From the NCBI RefSeq assembly GCF_900105315.1, contig NZ_LT629766.1:1674001-1738000 (forward strand): DNA of 64,000 nucleotides, read 5' to 3'. A model generated the notes under the pieces. It saw only the letters and a list, made by a program, of their open reading frames with translations. It ran no database searches and was not told the DNA's origin. The stretch is from Brevibacterium siliguriense. Its GTDB lineage: Bacteria > Actinomycetota > Actinomycetes > Actinomycetales > Brevibacteriaceae. Below, one piece after another: positions 22,202-31,065 of the stretch. The stretch's first letter is position 1, and every line of letters starts with the position of its first letter. Position numbers and translations under genes: made by a program.

Positions 22202-23854
22202 TCAGTGACCGACGGTGATGTGAATGGCGGTGGGCACGGTGCGATCGAGGGCCTCAGCGATGGCCGCAGGCAGAGCGGAATCGATGTCCGCCTCGGCGAT
22301 CGTCACCCCGGCCCCACCCATGGACGCTCCGAGCTTCGCGAAGTCCGGACGGGCGAGCCTGACGGCGAAGGGTTCGATGTCGCGGTCGACCATCTGCCCT
22401 TCGATCTCCGCGTAGCCGCCGTTGTCGACGACGACGAAGGGAATGCCCAGTCCCAGCTCGGCCGCGGTCATGAGCTCCTGGATGGAGAACATGGCCGCAC
22501 CGTCGCCGAGGATGCACACGACCGGACGCGCAGGATCGGCGAGCTTCGCCCCGAGCGCGGCCGGAATGCCGTAGCCCAGGGTTGCGAATCCGGGCATGTA
22601 GAGCAGCTGGTCGGGCGTGCTCGCCGTCAGCGCGTGCACCGTGCCGTCGTAGGTGACCTGCGAGGAGTCACCGGAGATGACGACGTTCGATCCGGCACCG
22701 TCTTCGACGAGCCGGGTGACCCGGGCTCCGATCGCTTCGAAGTCGAAATCGGTGGCCCAGCTCTCCCTGATCCGGGCGACCCGTTCGGACCCGGATTCCT
22801 TCGCCGAGGCGGCGGTGGCCGATTCGGACTCGAGCGCGCTCATGAGCGCGGTGAGGAATTCGCCGGTGTCCGCGCAGGCGAGGATGTCTCCGGGCAGATT
22901 CTTGTTCAGCTGGTCGGGGTCGATATCGCAGCGGATGACGGTCTGCCGGGCGGCCTCGTCACGCACACCGATGCGCGTCTGGGCACCGATGACTCCGCCC
23001 CACAGATCCGAGTCGGCCAGTTCGGACCCGAGCACGATGAGCACATCGGCGGCCGCGGACTCCGCCTGCACGCTGGGGAAGCGCACGTTCGAACCCAGCG
23101 ACAGCGGATGGGTCTCGGACACGATGCCCTTGCCGTTGGCCGTCGTCGCCAGGGGAGCGTCGAGGGCCTCGACGAGACGAGCCACCTCGGCGTGGGCTCT
23201 TCTGGCACCGCCGCCGGCGATGACCATCGGACGCTTCGCCGAACCGATCGCCTCGGCGGCGCGGGTCACGACATGGTCATCGAGTCCGGGGCGACGGCCC
23301 GTGAACGGGACCGGAACGCTGCCGTTCCAGGCTCCCTCGAGAACGTCGAGGGGAACCTCGATGTGCACGGGCCCGGGACGGGCCGAGTCGAACATGGCGA
23401 ACGCCTCGGCGACGGCCTGTGCGGCGCCTTCGGCGGTGCGAGTGCGCTGGGAGGACACGAGCAGACGTCCCACCGCTCCGGAGGAGTCCTTCGTCTCGTG
23501 CAGCATTCCGACGTCGGCGCGCTCGAACCCGGTGGGCACACCGGGGGAGAGGATGAGCATCGGGCGGGATTCGGCATAGGCGGTTGCGGCGGCGGTGAGG
23601 ACATTCGTCAGCCCCGGCCCCGAGGTCGTGATGACGACCCCGGGTTTGCCGGAGACGAGGAAGTACCCGTCGGCACCGTAGCCGGCTCCCTGCTCGTGAC
23701 GAGGAGTCACGGCGCGGATCCCGAACTCAGGCAGATGCCGATAGAACTCGAGATTGTGTGTGCCGGGGATGCCGAAGATCGTATCGACACCGTGGGCGGC
23801 GAGGGTCGCCACCACAGCACGACCGCCGTTGCGGACAATGAGTTCGGTGCTCAT
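22202..23854 (-). CDS. Thiamine-diphosphate-dependent enzyme (2-keto acid decarboxylase-like)
   Basis: This 550-residue protein has catalytic E54 in VTPRHEQGAGYGADGYF, TTSGPGLTNVLTAAA, a central domain with RPMVIAGGGARRAHAEV, and the ThDP/Mg motif in CILGDGAAMFSIQEL to VVVDNGGYAEI. It is annotated by family as acetolactate-synthase-like. AruI, the 2-ketoarginine decarboxylase of arginine catabolism, belongs to this family, and the gene directly follows a ureohydrolase gene (TGA then ATG), so a guanidino-keto acid is a reasonable substrate guess. The identity of the substrate is not visible in sequence. Confidence 0.8.
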   Translation of the reverse strand: MSTELIVRNGGRAVVATLAAHGVDTIFGIPGTHNLEFYRHLPEFGIRAVTPRHEQGAGYGADGYFLVSGKPGVVITTSGPGLTNVLTAAATAYAESRPMLILSPGVPTGFERADVGMLHETKDSSGAVGRLLVSSQRTRTAEGAAQAVAEAFAMFDSARPGPVHIEVPLDVLEGAWNGSVPVPFTGRRPGLDDHVVTRAAEAIGSAKRPMVIAGGGARRAHAEVARLVEALDAPLATTANGKGIVSETHPLSLGSNVRFPSVQAESAAADVLIVLGSELADSDLWGGVIGAQTRIGVRDEAARQTVIRCDIDPDQLNKNLPGDILACADTGEFLTALMSALESESATAASAKESGSERVARIRESWATDFDFEAIGARVTRLVEDGAGSNVVISGDSSQVTYDGTVHALTASTPDQLLYMPGFATLGYGIPAALGAKLADPARPVVCILGDGAAMFSIQELMTAAELGLGIPFVVVDNGGYAEIEGQMVDRDIEPFAVRLARPDFAKLGASMGGAGVTIAEADIDSALPAAIAEALDRTVPTAIHITVGH

Positions 23855-24865
23855 TCAGATACCCAGGGCACTGCCGGACGGGCCGGAGGGCGCCGTGATT
23901 CCGTTGTTCTCCGCCGCCCACAGGGACAGAATCTCGTAGCCGACATGGGCGGCGGCGAGTCCGGTGACCTCGGCATGGTCGTAGGCGGGGGCGACCTCGA
24001 CGATCTCGCCGCCGACGACGTTGAGGCCCTGGAGCCCACGGATCGAATTGAGCAGCTCGCGGCTGGTCATCCCGCCGGCCTCGGGGGTGCCGGTGCCGGG
24101 AGCGGCCGCGGGATCGAGGACGTCGATGTCGACGGAGATGTAGACCGGGGCATCGCCGAGGCGCTTGCGCATGCGGGCGACGACGTCGGCGACCGAGGTG
24201 AATTGGTATTCGTCGCTGCGGATGATCTGGAAGCCGAGCACCTCGTCGTCCTCGAGGTCCTTCTGTCCGTAGAGGGGACCGCGGATGCCGATGTGCATCG
24301 ACGAGGTCATATCGATCAGCCCCTCTTCGCTGGCGCGACGGAAAGGCGTGCCGTGCGTGTAGGGGGCACCGAAATAGGTGTCCCAGGTATCGAGGTGAGC
24401 GTCGAAGTGGAGGACGGCGATCTTCCCGTGCGTCTTGTGCAGGGAACGCAGGTTCGGCAGGGCCAGGGTGTGGTCTCCGCCGAGAGTGAGCAGCTTGGCT
24501 CCGTCGGCGCGCAGGGCGTCTGCGTTGGCTTCGACGGTGGTGATCGCCTCTTCGATGTCGAAGGGATTGACGCCGAGGTCACCGCAGTCGGCGACCTGCT
24601 GCCAGCTGAACGGGTGGACGTTCGTCGCCTGGTTGTAGGGGCGCAGCAGCTTCGAGGACTGGCGGATGTGAGCGGGTCCGAAGCGGGCGCCGGGACGATA
24701 GCTGACACCGGCGTCGAAGGGGATGCCGATGACCTTGACGTCGATCTTCTCACCGGGACGCTCGGCTTCGACTTCATCGATGCGCGGCAGCAGTCCGAAC
24801 GTCGGGGGTCCTGCGTAGCGGGGTGTCTTGCTGTAGTCGGCTGGGCCGAGCGGCTGAGACGTCAC
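23855..24865 (-). CDS. Agmatinase/guanidinobutyrase-family ureohydrolase
   Basis: The 336-residue enzyme hydrolyses a guanidino group to release urea. Manganese ligands are present in order: [20 protein letters not shown] and [19 protein letters not shown]. The C-terminal [13 protein letters not shown] extension is seen in several actinobacterial members. It is the first gene of an operon with a ThDP enzyme and a symporter, facing a PucR regulator. The context favours 4-guanidinobutyrate over agmatine, because no agmatine-forming enzyme is nearby. The assignment to ureohydrolase is firm; the substrate is inference. Confidence 0.88.
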   Translation of the reverse strand: MTSQPLGPADYSKTPRYAGPPTFGLLPRIDEVEAERPGEKIDVKVIGIPFDAGVSYRPGARFGPAHIRQSSKLLRPYNQATNVHPFSWQQVADCGDLGVNPFDIEEAITTVEANADALRADGAKLLTLGGDHTLALPNLRSLHKTHGKIAVLHFDAHLDTWDTYFGAPYTHGTPFRRASEEGLIDMTSSMHIGIRGPLYGQKDLEDDEVLGFQIIRSDEYQFTSVADVVARMRKRLGDAPVYISVDIDVLDPAAAPGTGTPEAGGMTSRELLNSIRGLQGLNVVGGEIVEVAPAYDHAEVTGLAAAHVGYEILSLWAAENNGITAPSGPSGSALGI

Positions 24866-24956
24866 TGGCTTGCTCCTTCGTCGTTGCGGCTGACCCGACC
24901 CGGACGGGCCGGAGGCTGTTTGCCCAGCCTAGGACGTGGCTCACACAACACCGATA

Positions 24957-24976
24957 TCCAAATGGGACTATTTGGA
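24957..24976. promoter_or_regulatory. Inverted repeat between ureohydrolase and PucR genes
   Basis: TCCAAATGGGACTATTTGGA has perfect 7-bp arms around 6 bases, in the 145-base divergent region. It is a good candidate operator for the PucR protein acting on both directions. Confidence 0.5.
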
Positions 24977-25010
24977 ACCACCGCTATACAAGATGGATAG
25001 AATCGGGTGC

Positions 25011-26432
25011 ATGGTCACCTTGGAACAGATCTGGTCACGCACAGAACTCGCGCTCGAGGTCATCGTCGATTCGGCCACCGCAGCGGAACAGAATGTCACG
25101 ATCGTCCACTCCTCTGAGCTGCCGGAGGTCGACGAATGGCTGGCCGGCGGTGAGGTGCTGCTGACGATCGGGGTCGGTCAGGACCTCAGCGGGGAGACGG
25201 TCAGGGACTATGTGCGGCGGCTCAAGGCCGTCGGCGTTCATGCACTCGGCATCGGTCTGGGCTCCGACCTGCCGTGGCAGCAGGTCCCACCGGGGCTCGT
25301 CGCCGCCGCAGAAGAGGCGGGTCTGGCGCTGTTCGGGGTCCCCGAGCCCGTTCCGTTCGTCGCCGTCGTCGATGCCTTCACCCGGATGCGTGAGGCCGAG
25401 ACCAACAGAGAGCTGACCCGGGCGAGCAGTGCCGCTCGCCGTTTCGCGACCGCGTTGGCCGCACGGGGGCCCGCGGCTCTCGTGACCGACCTGGCGGAGA
25501 CGCTGAAGGCGCCGGTCCGGTTCGTCTCGCCCACCGGCAGAGCGCTGAGCGGAGAGGATGCCGAGGACGACGTGCGTTCGGCGCTCATCGAGGAATCGGC
25601 GAAACCGACTGCGGGGCCCCGCCTGATCCGCACGGTCTCGCGGATCGTCGAGGCCGTACCGATAGGGGGTGACCGTCCGCTCGGATGGATCCTCACTCCC
25701 GCCGAGGTGGCAGGATCTCCGAAGACGCGTGCCCTGCTGCTGTCGACCGCCTCGGCGCTGTTGGCGATGTCGCTGGCAGATCTGCCCGTTCCATCTGGTC
25801 GGGCGCTGCTCTTCGAGGCTGATCTGAGCGAAGACGAAGCGCGCGGGGAGTGGACACGGGCGACAGGGCTGGCGCCGGTGGCGACGGTGGGGATGCGCAT
25901 CTTCGGGGGAGTCCGCGGGGACCTCGCCGAACGCCTCATCTCCGACATCGTCGGCGGGAGTCTGCATACTCGCACCGGTTCGCTCCTCGGGGTCATCGGC
26001 GCGCGAGAGCGGGGGCTCGATGCGTTGGTGACGACGGCCGCCGAGGTCGCTGGCCTGGATGAGCTCGCGGAGAAGAGACCGCCCTTGGGGCAGCTCCATC
26101 ACACGTGGATGCTGTGGCGGACGCAGCACGAATCTGAGGCCTCCGAGGTCAGGGCGCTGCTGTCGGCGGTCGATGAGGAGGCCGCCGACCGGTTCGTCGA
26201 TCGGGTCCTCGGAGAACTCTTCCGGGCACGCGGCGGTCAGGAGCTGTTGGAGACTCTGCGGACCTATATCGCCGAGTCTGGAACACGGGAGCGCATTGCC
26301 GCCCAGTTGGGCATCCATCGGCACACGGTGCGGGCGCGGTTGGCGAAGATCGAAACGCTGCTCGGCCGCGACCTCTCCCGCGCCGAGACGCTGCAGGCGG
26401 TGTCGTTGGCTCTCGAGCTCGCCGAAATCTAG
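25011..26432 (+). CDS. PucR-family transcriptional regulator
   Basis: The 473-residue protein has an N-terminal PucR-type ligand domain (VIVDSATAAEQNVTIVHSSE, DEWLAGGEVLLTIGVG), a central GGDEF-like CdaR region and a C-terminal HTH_30 helix-turn-helix (RERIAAQLGIHRHTVRARLA). Members respond to a pathway substrate and control nitrogen-compound catabolism. ATG 25011 is chosen; ATG 24993 is also possible. Divergent transcription from the ureohydrolase operon suggests it controls that operon. Confidence 0.85.
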   Translation: MVTLEQIWSRTELALEVIVDSATAAEQNVTIVHSSELPEVDEWLAGGEVLLTIGVGQDLSGETVRDYVRRLKAVGVHALGIGLGSDLPWQQVPPGLVAAAEEAGLALFGVPEPVPFVAVVDAFTRMREAETNRELTRASSAARRFATALAARGPAALVTDLAETLKAPVRFVSPTGRALSGEDAEDDVRSALIEESAKPTAGPRLIRTVSRIVEAVPIGGDRPLGWILTPAEVAGSPKTRALLLSTASALLAMSLADLPVPSGRALLFEADLSEDEARGEWTRATGLAPVATVGMRIFGGVRGDLAERLISDIVGGSLHTRTGSLLGVIGARERGLDALVTTAAEVAGLDELAEKRPPLGQLHHTWMLWRTQHESEASEVRALLSAVDEEAADRFVDRVLGELFRARGGQELLETLRTYIAESGTRERIAAQLGIHRHTVRARLAKIETLLGRDLSRAETLQAVSLALELAEI

Positions 26433-26442
26433 GTGCACCTCT

Positions 26443-26470
26443 CGCCGACCGTGCGGCCCGGTGGTCGGCG
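26443..26470. terminator. Hairpin between convergent genes
   Basis: CGCCGACC (26443-26450) and GGTCGGCG (26463-26470) form an 8-bp stem between the ends of the PucR and aminotransferase genes. It has no T-run. Confidence 0.45.
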
Positions 26471-26486
26471 CGGCTGTGTTCGCTGA

Positions 26487-27629
26487 CTACTTCTCGAAGT
26501 GTTCGAAGCGAAAGCGTTCGGCGATCTCAAGCACCCGGGCGAGGGCGTCGTCCTCGCCGATGCTGATGCGCACACCGTCACCGAGGTTGCGCACCGCCAC
26601 AGCCTGTTCGACGCATGCATCTTCGAAGGCATCCGATTTCTCCCCGAGCGGCAGCCAGACATAGTTCGCCTGTGCTTCGGGCACATCCCAGCCCTGTTCC
26701 CGCAGTGCAGCTGCGAAGGTGTCACGAGTCTGCCCGATGCGGGCTGCCCGGTCGAGCACTTCGTCCCAGTGTTTGAGGGATTCGAGAGCGGCGGCCTGGC
26801 TGAGGTCGGTGACGCCGAAGGGGATGACGGCCTTGAGGAGGCCCTCGATGACGGGCGGGTGGGCGACGGCGTAGCCTACGCGCAGCCCGGCGAGTCCGTG
26901 CGCCTTGGAGAAGGTGCGGAGCAGAACGAGGTTCGGGTAGTCCCGAACGAGGCTGAGTCCATCGGCTCGACCGGGTGCTGTGGCGAACTCCCAGTACGCT
27001 TCGTCGAGAGCGACGAGGACGTGGGACGGCACCTTGTCGAGGAAGGTGCGGACTTCGTCATCGCGCAGCACCGGACCGGTCGGGTTGTTCGGGGAGCAGA
27101 GGATGATGAAGCTTGTGCGATCGGTGATCGCCTCAGCCATGGCGTCGAGGTCGTGGCGGCCGTCTGCCGTCAGCGGCACCTCGTGGCGGGTGGAGCCGAC
27201 GAGTCCGGTGGTCTGTGGATACATCTCGAACGACGGCCACGGATAGATCGCCTCGGTAGTGGTGTCCGAAGTGATCTGAGTCAGAGCGACAAGCAGTTCG
27301 CTGGCACCGGTGGTGACGATGAGCTGATCCAGCCCGACACCGAGGCGGTCGGACAGTCCCTGACGCAGGGCCAGTGCCGCATCGTCGGGGTAGAGGGCGG
27401 GGTTCGTCGCATGAGCGACCATGGCGTCGAGGACGGCCGGAAGCGGAGGCAGAAAGTTCTCATTCGAGGAGAGCTTGAATGGCTCCAGGCCCTCTACCTG
27501 ACGAGGAGGTTTGCCCGGAATATAGGGCGGGAACGTCTCCAGAGCGCCTCGCAGTCTCGGCGAAGCTGCACAGGCGCCAGATACCGAAGCGGAAGAGGGG
27601 ACAGAATCTGAGGCGGCGGAGTCGTTCAT
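26487..27629 (-). CDS. HisC/Pat-type PLP aminotransferase
   Basis: This 380-residue fold-type I aminotransferase resembles the actinobacterial aromatic/histidinol-phosphate group. Features are LSSNENFLPPLP, the SPNNPTGPVL motif, the ALDEAYWEF Asp-containing strand, the PLP lysine in LLRTFSKAHGLAGLRVGYA, and the arginine in DGVRISIG. The ATG at 27629 is followed by an Ala/Ser-rich leader. It is convergent with the PucR gene. As it is not in the ureohydrolase operon, a role in making 2-ketoarginine is possible but unsupported. Confidence 0.85.
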   Translation of the reverse strand: MNDSAASDSVPSSASVSGACAASPRLRGALETFPPYIPGKPPRQVEGLEPFKLSSNENFLPPLPAVLDAMVAHATNPALYPDDAALALRQGLSDRLGVGLDQLIVTTGASELLVALTQITSDTTTEAIYPWPSFEMYPQTTGLVGSTRHEVPLTADGRHDLDAMAEAITDRTSFIILCSPNNPTGPVLRDDEVRTFLDKVPSHVLVALDEAYWEFATAPGRADGLSLVRDYPNLVLLRTFSKAHGLAGLRVGYAVAHPPVIEGLLKAVIPFGVTDLSQAAALESLKHWDEVLDRAARIGQTRDTFAAALREQGWDVPEAQANYVWLPLGEKSDAFEDACVEQAVAVRNLGDGVRISIGEDDALARVLEIAERFRFEHFEK

Positions 27630-27699
27630 GGACTCATGATGCCACAGGCGATCACCGCCGCCGCCACCCGCCGGTGGGATCAGGTCCCAGCTCGGTCGA

Positions 27700-28482
27700 T
27701 CACCAGGGCTTCTCCGGAGTCGACCGGCCTCCGTCGCCGCCGGGGCCCTGCTGACGCTGGTGCCGTTCGGAGTCCTCGCGGCGCTTCTCCAGCTCGTCAC
27801 GCTTCTTCTCTCGTTCGGACTTGCCTGAGGAATCGTCCGGCTTCTCCTCCTCGCCGGACTCCTTGCCGTCGTCTCCCGAGGACTTCTTGTCCTCGGAATC
27901 CTGGTCCTGCGACTCTTTGTCATCGGACTCGCTGTCGTCGGTGCCGTCCTCCTTGGTTTTCTCACCCTGCTTCTTGTCCTCGACGCGCTCCTTGGCCTGG
28001 CTGCTCTTCTGCTTCTCTTCGCTCTTCTTCGGCTGGCATTCCTCGGGCGCGTCCTCAAGGGTCTTCAGCGAACGGTCGTAGAGTTCCTGCGACTGGTCGG
28101 GATCCTGTGAAGCGATCTGATCTGCCTGCTTCTCATAGACATAGGACAGATTGATCCGCACCGCGCATTCTGCCGAGGTCGGAGCGATCTCCAATGCGGA
28201 TTCGAGATCGGTCTGGGCAGCATCGAAATCGCCGACGGCCGCCTCGGCGGTGCCGCGATTGAAGTAGCCGATATGGCGTTGGAACGGGCTGACCCGAAGG
28301 AACGCCGACGCCGCCTTCTTCGCACCGGGGAAGTCATTCGAGGTGTATCGGACCTGGGAGGCGGTTCCGAAGTACGTGGCCATCGCGATATAGCCGAACA
28401 GCAGAGCGAAGACGGTGCCGAGGATGAGGTTGATCTTCGTGATCCGGCGCAGCCGTGACCACAGGGTCTTCACACGGTTCAT
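27700..28482 (-). CDS. TPR protein with membrane anchor (BatC-like)
   Basis: This 260-residue protein has one N-terminal membrane segment (INLILGTVFALLFGYIAMAT), two or three TPR-like helices (AFLRVSPFQRHIGYFNRGTA, FDAAQTDLESALEIAPTSAE), and a low-complexity Lys/Glu/Asp/Ser tail from about residue 135 to the end. It is the last gene of the Bat-type operon and its ATG overlaps the stop of the second VWA gene. The charged tail is probably extracytoplasmic or disordered in the cytoplasm; topology is not certain. Confidence 0.7.
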   Translation of the reverse strand: MNRVKTLWSRLRRITKINLILGTVFALLFGYIAMATYFGTASQVRYTSNDFPGAKKAASAFLRVSPFQRHIGYFNRGTAEAAVGDFDAAQTDLESALEIAPTSAECAVRINLSYVYEKQADQIASQDPDQSQELYDRSLKTLEDAPEECQPKKSEEKQKSSQAKERVEDKKQGEKTKEDGTDDSESDDKESQDQDSEDKKSSGDDGKESGEEEKPDDSSGKSEREKKRDELEKRREDSERHQRQQGPGGDGGRSTPEKPW

Positions 28483-29651
28483 CGCGGACCTCCCTGGTGG
28501 GGCATGCCCTGCTGAGGCACTGGCTGGTAGGGAACCGGACCACCGGGACCGGCTGGACCACCGGGACCGTACGGTCCGGGCGGGCCGCCTCGGCGAGGGC
28601 GCTTCGGGATGATCGCCTTGAGGCGAAGGTATTCGCGGACGCCGAAGACGAGTTCCACGGCGATCCACGCGAAGACGAGGATGAGCGGGACCCAATAGTA
28701 TTCGTCGACGGTGACCCGGCCGTCCTTCTTCACCAGAGCCTGATCATATTTCGGAGCGGTGTAGACGCTGGAGATCGCGCCCTTTCCGTTGCGGTGGTGA
28801 TAGTCGACGCCGAGGTCCGATGCGATCGTGCGCAGGTTGCCTTCGTCGATCTTCGAGATCCCCGGATTGCCGTCGCGGTCCTGGATGTATTCGGGCGGTG
28901 CCTGATCGTCATCGGGATCATCGGGGTCGCCGATTCCCGGGGCATTGCCGGGATTTCCGACACCGGACCCGTAGCCGAACGGCTGGCTGTCGCGCATCTT
29001 CCCACCCTGTTCGGTGCCGTATCCGAAGACGGCTCCGCTGTCCAAGCGCGAGGCGAAAGACGACCATGATTCCGGGGATTCCGACACGGTCTGCTCACCG
29101 TCGCCGAAGTAGAACACGACGTTCTTGTTCTCCGGGCGATCCTCATCGTTCGAGGTCATCCGCTTATCGAGCTCCTCACCGGCCTCGGTGATCGATGATC
29201 CCCGGGAGTTCATGGACGACTCGGGTTCGAGGACGTCGACGGCGGAGGCGAAGGCGGCGTGATCGGTCGTCAGCGGCATCACGGTGGCTGCGGTCGAGGC
29301 GAAGGTGATGATGCTCAGCCGGGTGCCGGGGAAGGCATCGGCGAGCTCGAGCATGTCCTCTTTGACCCCCTCGAGGCGCGTCTTGTCCCCGTCGAAGTCC
29401 TCGGCGGCCATCGACGTCGTGACGTCGACGACGAAGTACACATCGGCTCGTGCCTCGTACTCTTCGGTCGAGGATTTGATGGGGACGCCGGGGCGTGCCA
29501 GAGCGAGCGCGAGCAGGGCGACGACACCCAGGCGGGCAAACCACTTCCAGCGTGCTCCGTCGCCGCGGATGGCCGGGATGATGCACACAGTGAGCAAGGC
29601 GAGGACGATGAAGCCCCAGCCGAACCAGGTGAAGACGGGATCGAAGATCAT
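28479..29651 (-). CDS. VWA-domain membrane protein (BatB-like)
   Basis: The 390-residue protein has two N-terminal membrane segments (GWGFIVLALLTVCIIPAI; GVVALLALALARPG), a von Willebrand A domain with the metal-site pattern DVTTSMAAEDFDGDKTR, a long Asp/Gly/Pro-rich insertion (about 245-275), a third membrane segment (VPLILVFAWIAVELVFG) and a Pro/Gly-rich tail. ATG 29651 is chosen, with GGAGG upstream and a 4-base overlap with the preceding stop. It forms a pair with the other VWA protein and should interact with MoxR. Confidence 0.8.
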   Translation of the reverse strand: MIFDPVFTWFGWGFIVLALLTVCIIPAIRGDGARWKWFARLGVVALLALALARPGVPIKSSTEEYEARADVYFVVDVTTSMAAEDFDGDKTRLEGVKEDMLELADAFPGTRLSIITFASTAATVMPLTTDHAAFASAVDVLEPESSMNSRGSSITEAGEELDKRMTSNDEDRPENKNVVFYFGDGEQTVSESPESWSSFASRLDSGAVFGYGTEQGGKMRDSQPFGYGSGVGNPGNAPGIGDPDDPDDDQAPPEYIQDRDGNPGISKIDEGNLRTIASDLGVDYHHRNGKGAISSVYTAPKYDQALVKKDGRVTVDEYYWVPLILVFAWIAVELVFGVREYLRLKAIIPKRPRRGGPPGPYGPGGPAGPGGPVPYQPVPQQGMPHQGGPR

Positions 29652-30622
29652 GATTTCGTCCTCCAAGCCAGCACGAACACACCGGCGAGGCCGAAGACGG
29701 CGATTCCGAGCGGAATCACCGGCATATCGTGGACGACCGTGTACGACCGTCCTGGGGTGTTCGCCGCTTCCTGACTCTGGATCTCCTCGACGATGCGGTC
29801 GATCGTCGAGGCCGAGCCCATGTCGAACTGTTCGCCTCCGGTGCGGTCGGACACGGAACGCAGCTCCTTCGTCTGGGTGGTCGTCAGCACCGAGGGCGGG
29901 GAGAGGCTGTAGACGCGGACCTTCGCGTCGACGGCGATATCGGCGGCCTCATTGAGTTCGAACAGCGGCTCTCCGGCGAGCATATTGTCCGTGGCGAAGA
30001 TGATCGACCGGGATCGGTCCTCGTCCTGACGGTCGAAGTTGTCGACGCAGCTCACGAGCCCGTCGCCGATGAGTGAGGATCCGCCGATGTTCGGCGGCGA
30101 GGTCGACCATGAGTAGTCGGTGCCCTCGGCGCCCCAGGTGCGGAATCCCTCCTCGGCTTCGGCGAGGTAGTTCTGGACCATGCCGTAGTCGTCGGTGAGT
30201 GGGAACGCTGAGACCGCGGTGGCGTTGAACACAGTCAAGCCGATGCGTTCGCCGTCGAAGCGGTCGACGAGCTCCTGATAGGACTCGAGCAGATCGGCAT
30301 CGTAGCCGAGCATCGACCCGGATACGTCGAGACAGAGCATGACGTCGCGCATCTTCCGCTCCGGGTTGACGGTCTCGACCCAGGCCGGACGGGCGATTCC
30401 CGCCAGAGCGGACAGCCCGGTGAGAACGACGACCCCGAGGAGGGCGACCGTGGTCACCAACCGTCTGCGCATGGCTCTGCGGAAGCTCGGCAGGTTCGTC
30501 ATCCGTCCGCTGTGAGCCACGGCCAGCGAGGACTCCGTCGACTTCGGACGGCGGAACCAGAACACAGCGGCCGCGGCGAGGACCAGCAGGATGAGTGCCA
30601 GCCACCAGAACATCAGGACCAT
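29648..30622 (-). CDS. VWA-domain membrane protein (BatA-like)
   Basis: This 324-residue protein begins with a membrane helix (FWWLALILLVLAAAAVFWF), has a second at LVTTVALLGVVVLTGLSAL, a VWA domain with MLCLDVSGSMLGYD as MIDAS, and a C-terminal helix (VIPLGIAVFGLAGVFVLAW). It overlaps both neighbours by a few bases. Such proteins may act as metal-dependent adaptor scaffolds for a MoxR ATPase; the process in this organism is unknown. Confidence 0.82.
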   Translation of the reverse strand: MVLMFWWLALILLVLAAAAVFWFRRPKSTESSLAVAHSGRMTNLPSFRRAMRRRLVTTVALLGVVVLTGLSALAGIARPAWVETVNPERKMRDVMLCLDVSGSMLGYDADLLESYQELVDRFDGERIGLTVFNATAVSAFPLTDDYGMVQNYLAEAEEGFRTWGAEGTDYSWSTSPPNIGGSSLIGDGLVSCVDNFDRQDEDRSRSIIFATDNMLAGEPLFELNEAADIAVDAKVRVYSLSPPSVLTTTQTKELRSVSDRTGGEQFDMGSASTIDRIVEEIQSQEAANTPGRSYTVVHDMPVIPLGIAVFGLAGVFVLAWRTKS

Positions 30623-31065
30623 CGCGCCACCAACTTCCGAGCTTCGGCGATCTGCGGCTGCAGACCGGCCGGTTCGGTTTCGGCGAACTCCGCTTCATAG
30701 AGGCCGAGCAGGCAGTCGGCGAGGTCGTCGAGACCGGCGACGGTCGCATCACGGTACGTCAGATGTTCGGCTTTGACTCCCCACGCATCATGAGCGAACT
30801 CGCGCACGATCGTCGCCAGCTGCTGTGCCGATTCGCGCACGTCCGCGGCATCGGTGCTCAATCCCTTCTCCACCGCGCTGATGCGGGAGAAGTAGGTGCT
30901 GCGCACAGGTATCGGGATGCGCGGTCCCGCCGATCCGGTGGCCCCGGCCGCGGCACGGAAGAGCGGGGCGAAGAAGTTCCCGAGCGTCAGCAGCAGCACG
31001 AAGCAGGCTGCCACGTACCACGCCGGTGAGACCTCCAGCGGCCCGATGAGCTCAGCGGGGCCCAC
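30613..31065 (-). CDS. Small membrane-anchored protein of the Bat operon
   Basis: This 150-residue protein starts at GTG 31065 within the end of the DUF58 gene. One membrane helix (WYVAACFVLLLTLGNFFAP) is followed by a cytoplasmic helical domain (ATIVREFAHDAWGVKAEHLT, GLDDLADCLLGLYEAEFAE). Position and layout match the DUF4381-type small proteins of MoxR operons, though sequence similarity cannot be judged here. Confidence 0.65.
   Translation of the reverse strand: MGPAELIGPLEVSPAWYVAACFVLLLTLGNFFAPLFRAAAGATGSAGPRIPIPVRSTYFSRISAVEKGLSTDAADVRESAQQLATIVREFAHDAWGVKAEHLTYRDATVAGLDDLADCLLGLYEAEFAETEPAGLQPQIAEARKLVARWS

Noticed and set aside
22103-25000. A 965-codon open frame antisense to the ThDP enzyme and ureohydrolase genes
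   Set aside because: High GC removes stop codons from antisense frames. The peptide is Gly/Arg/Asp/His-rich without any domain, and the opposite-strand genes have clear catalytic motifs.
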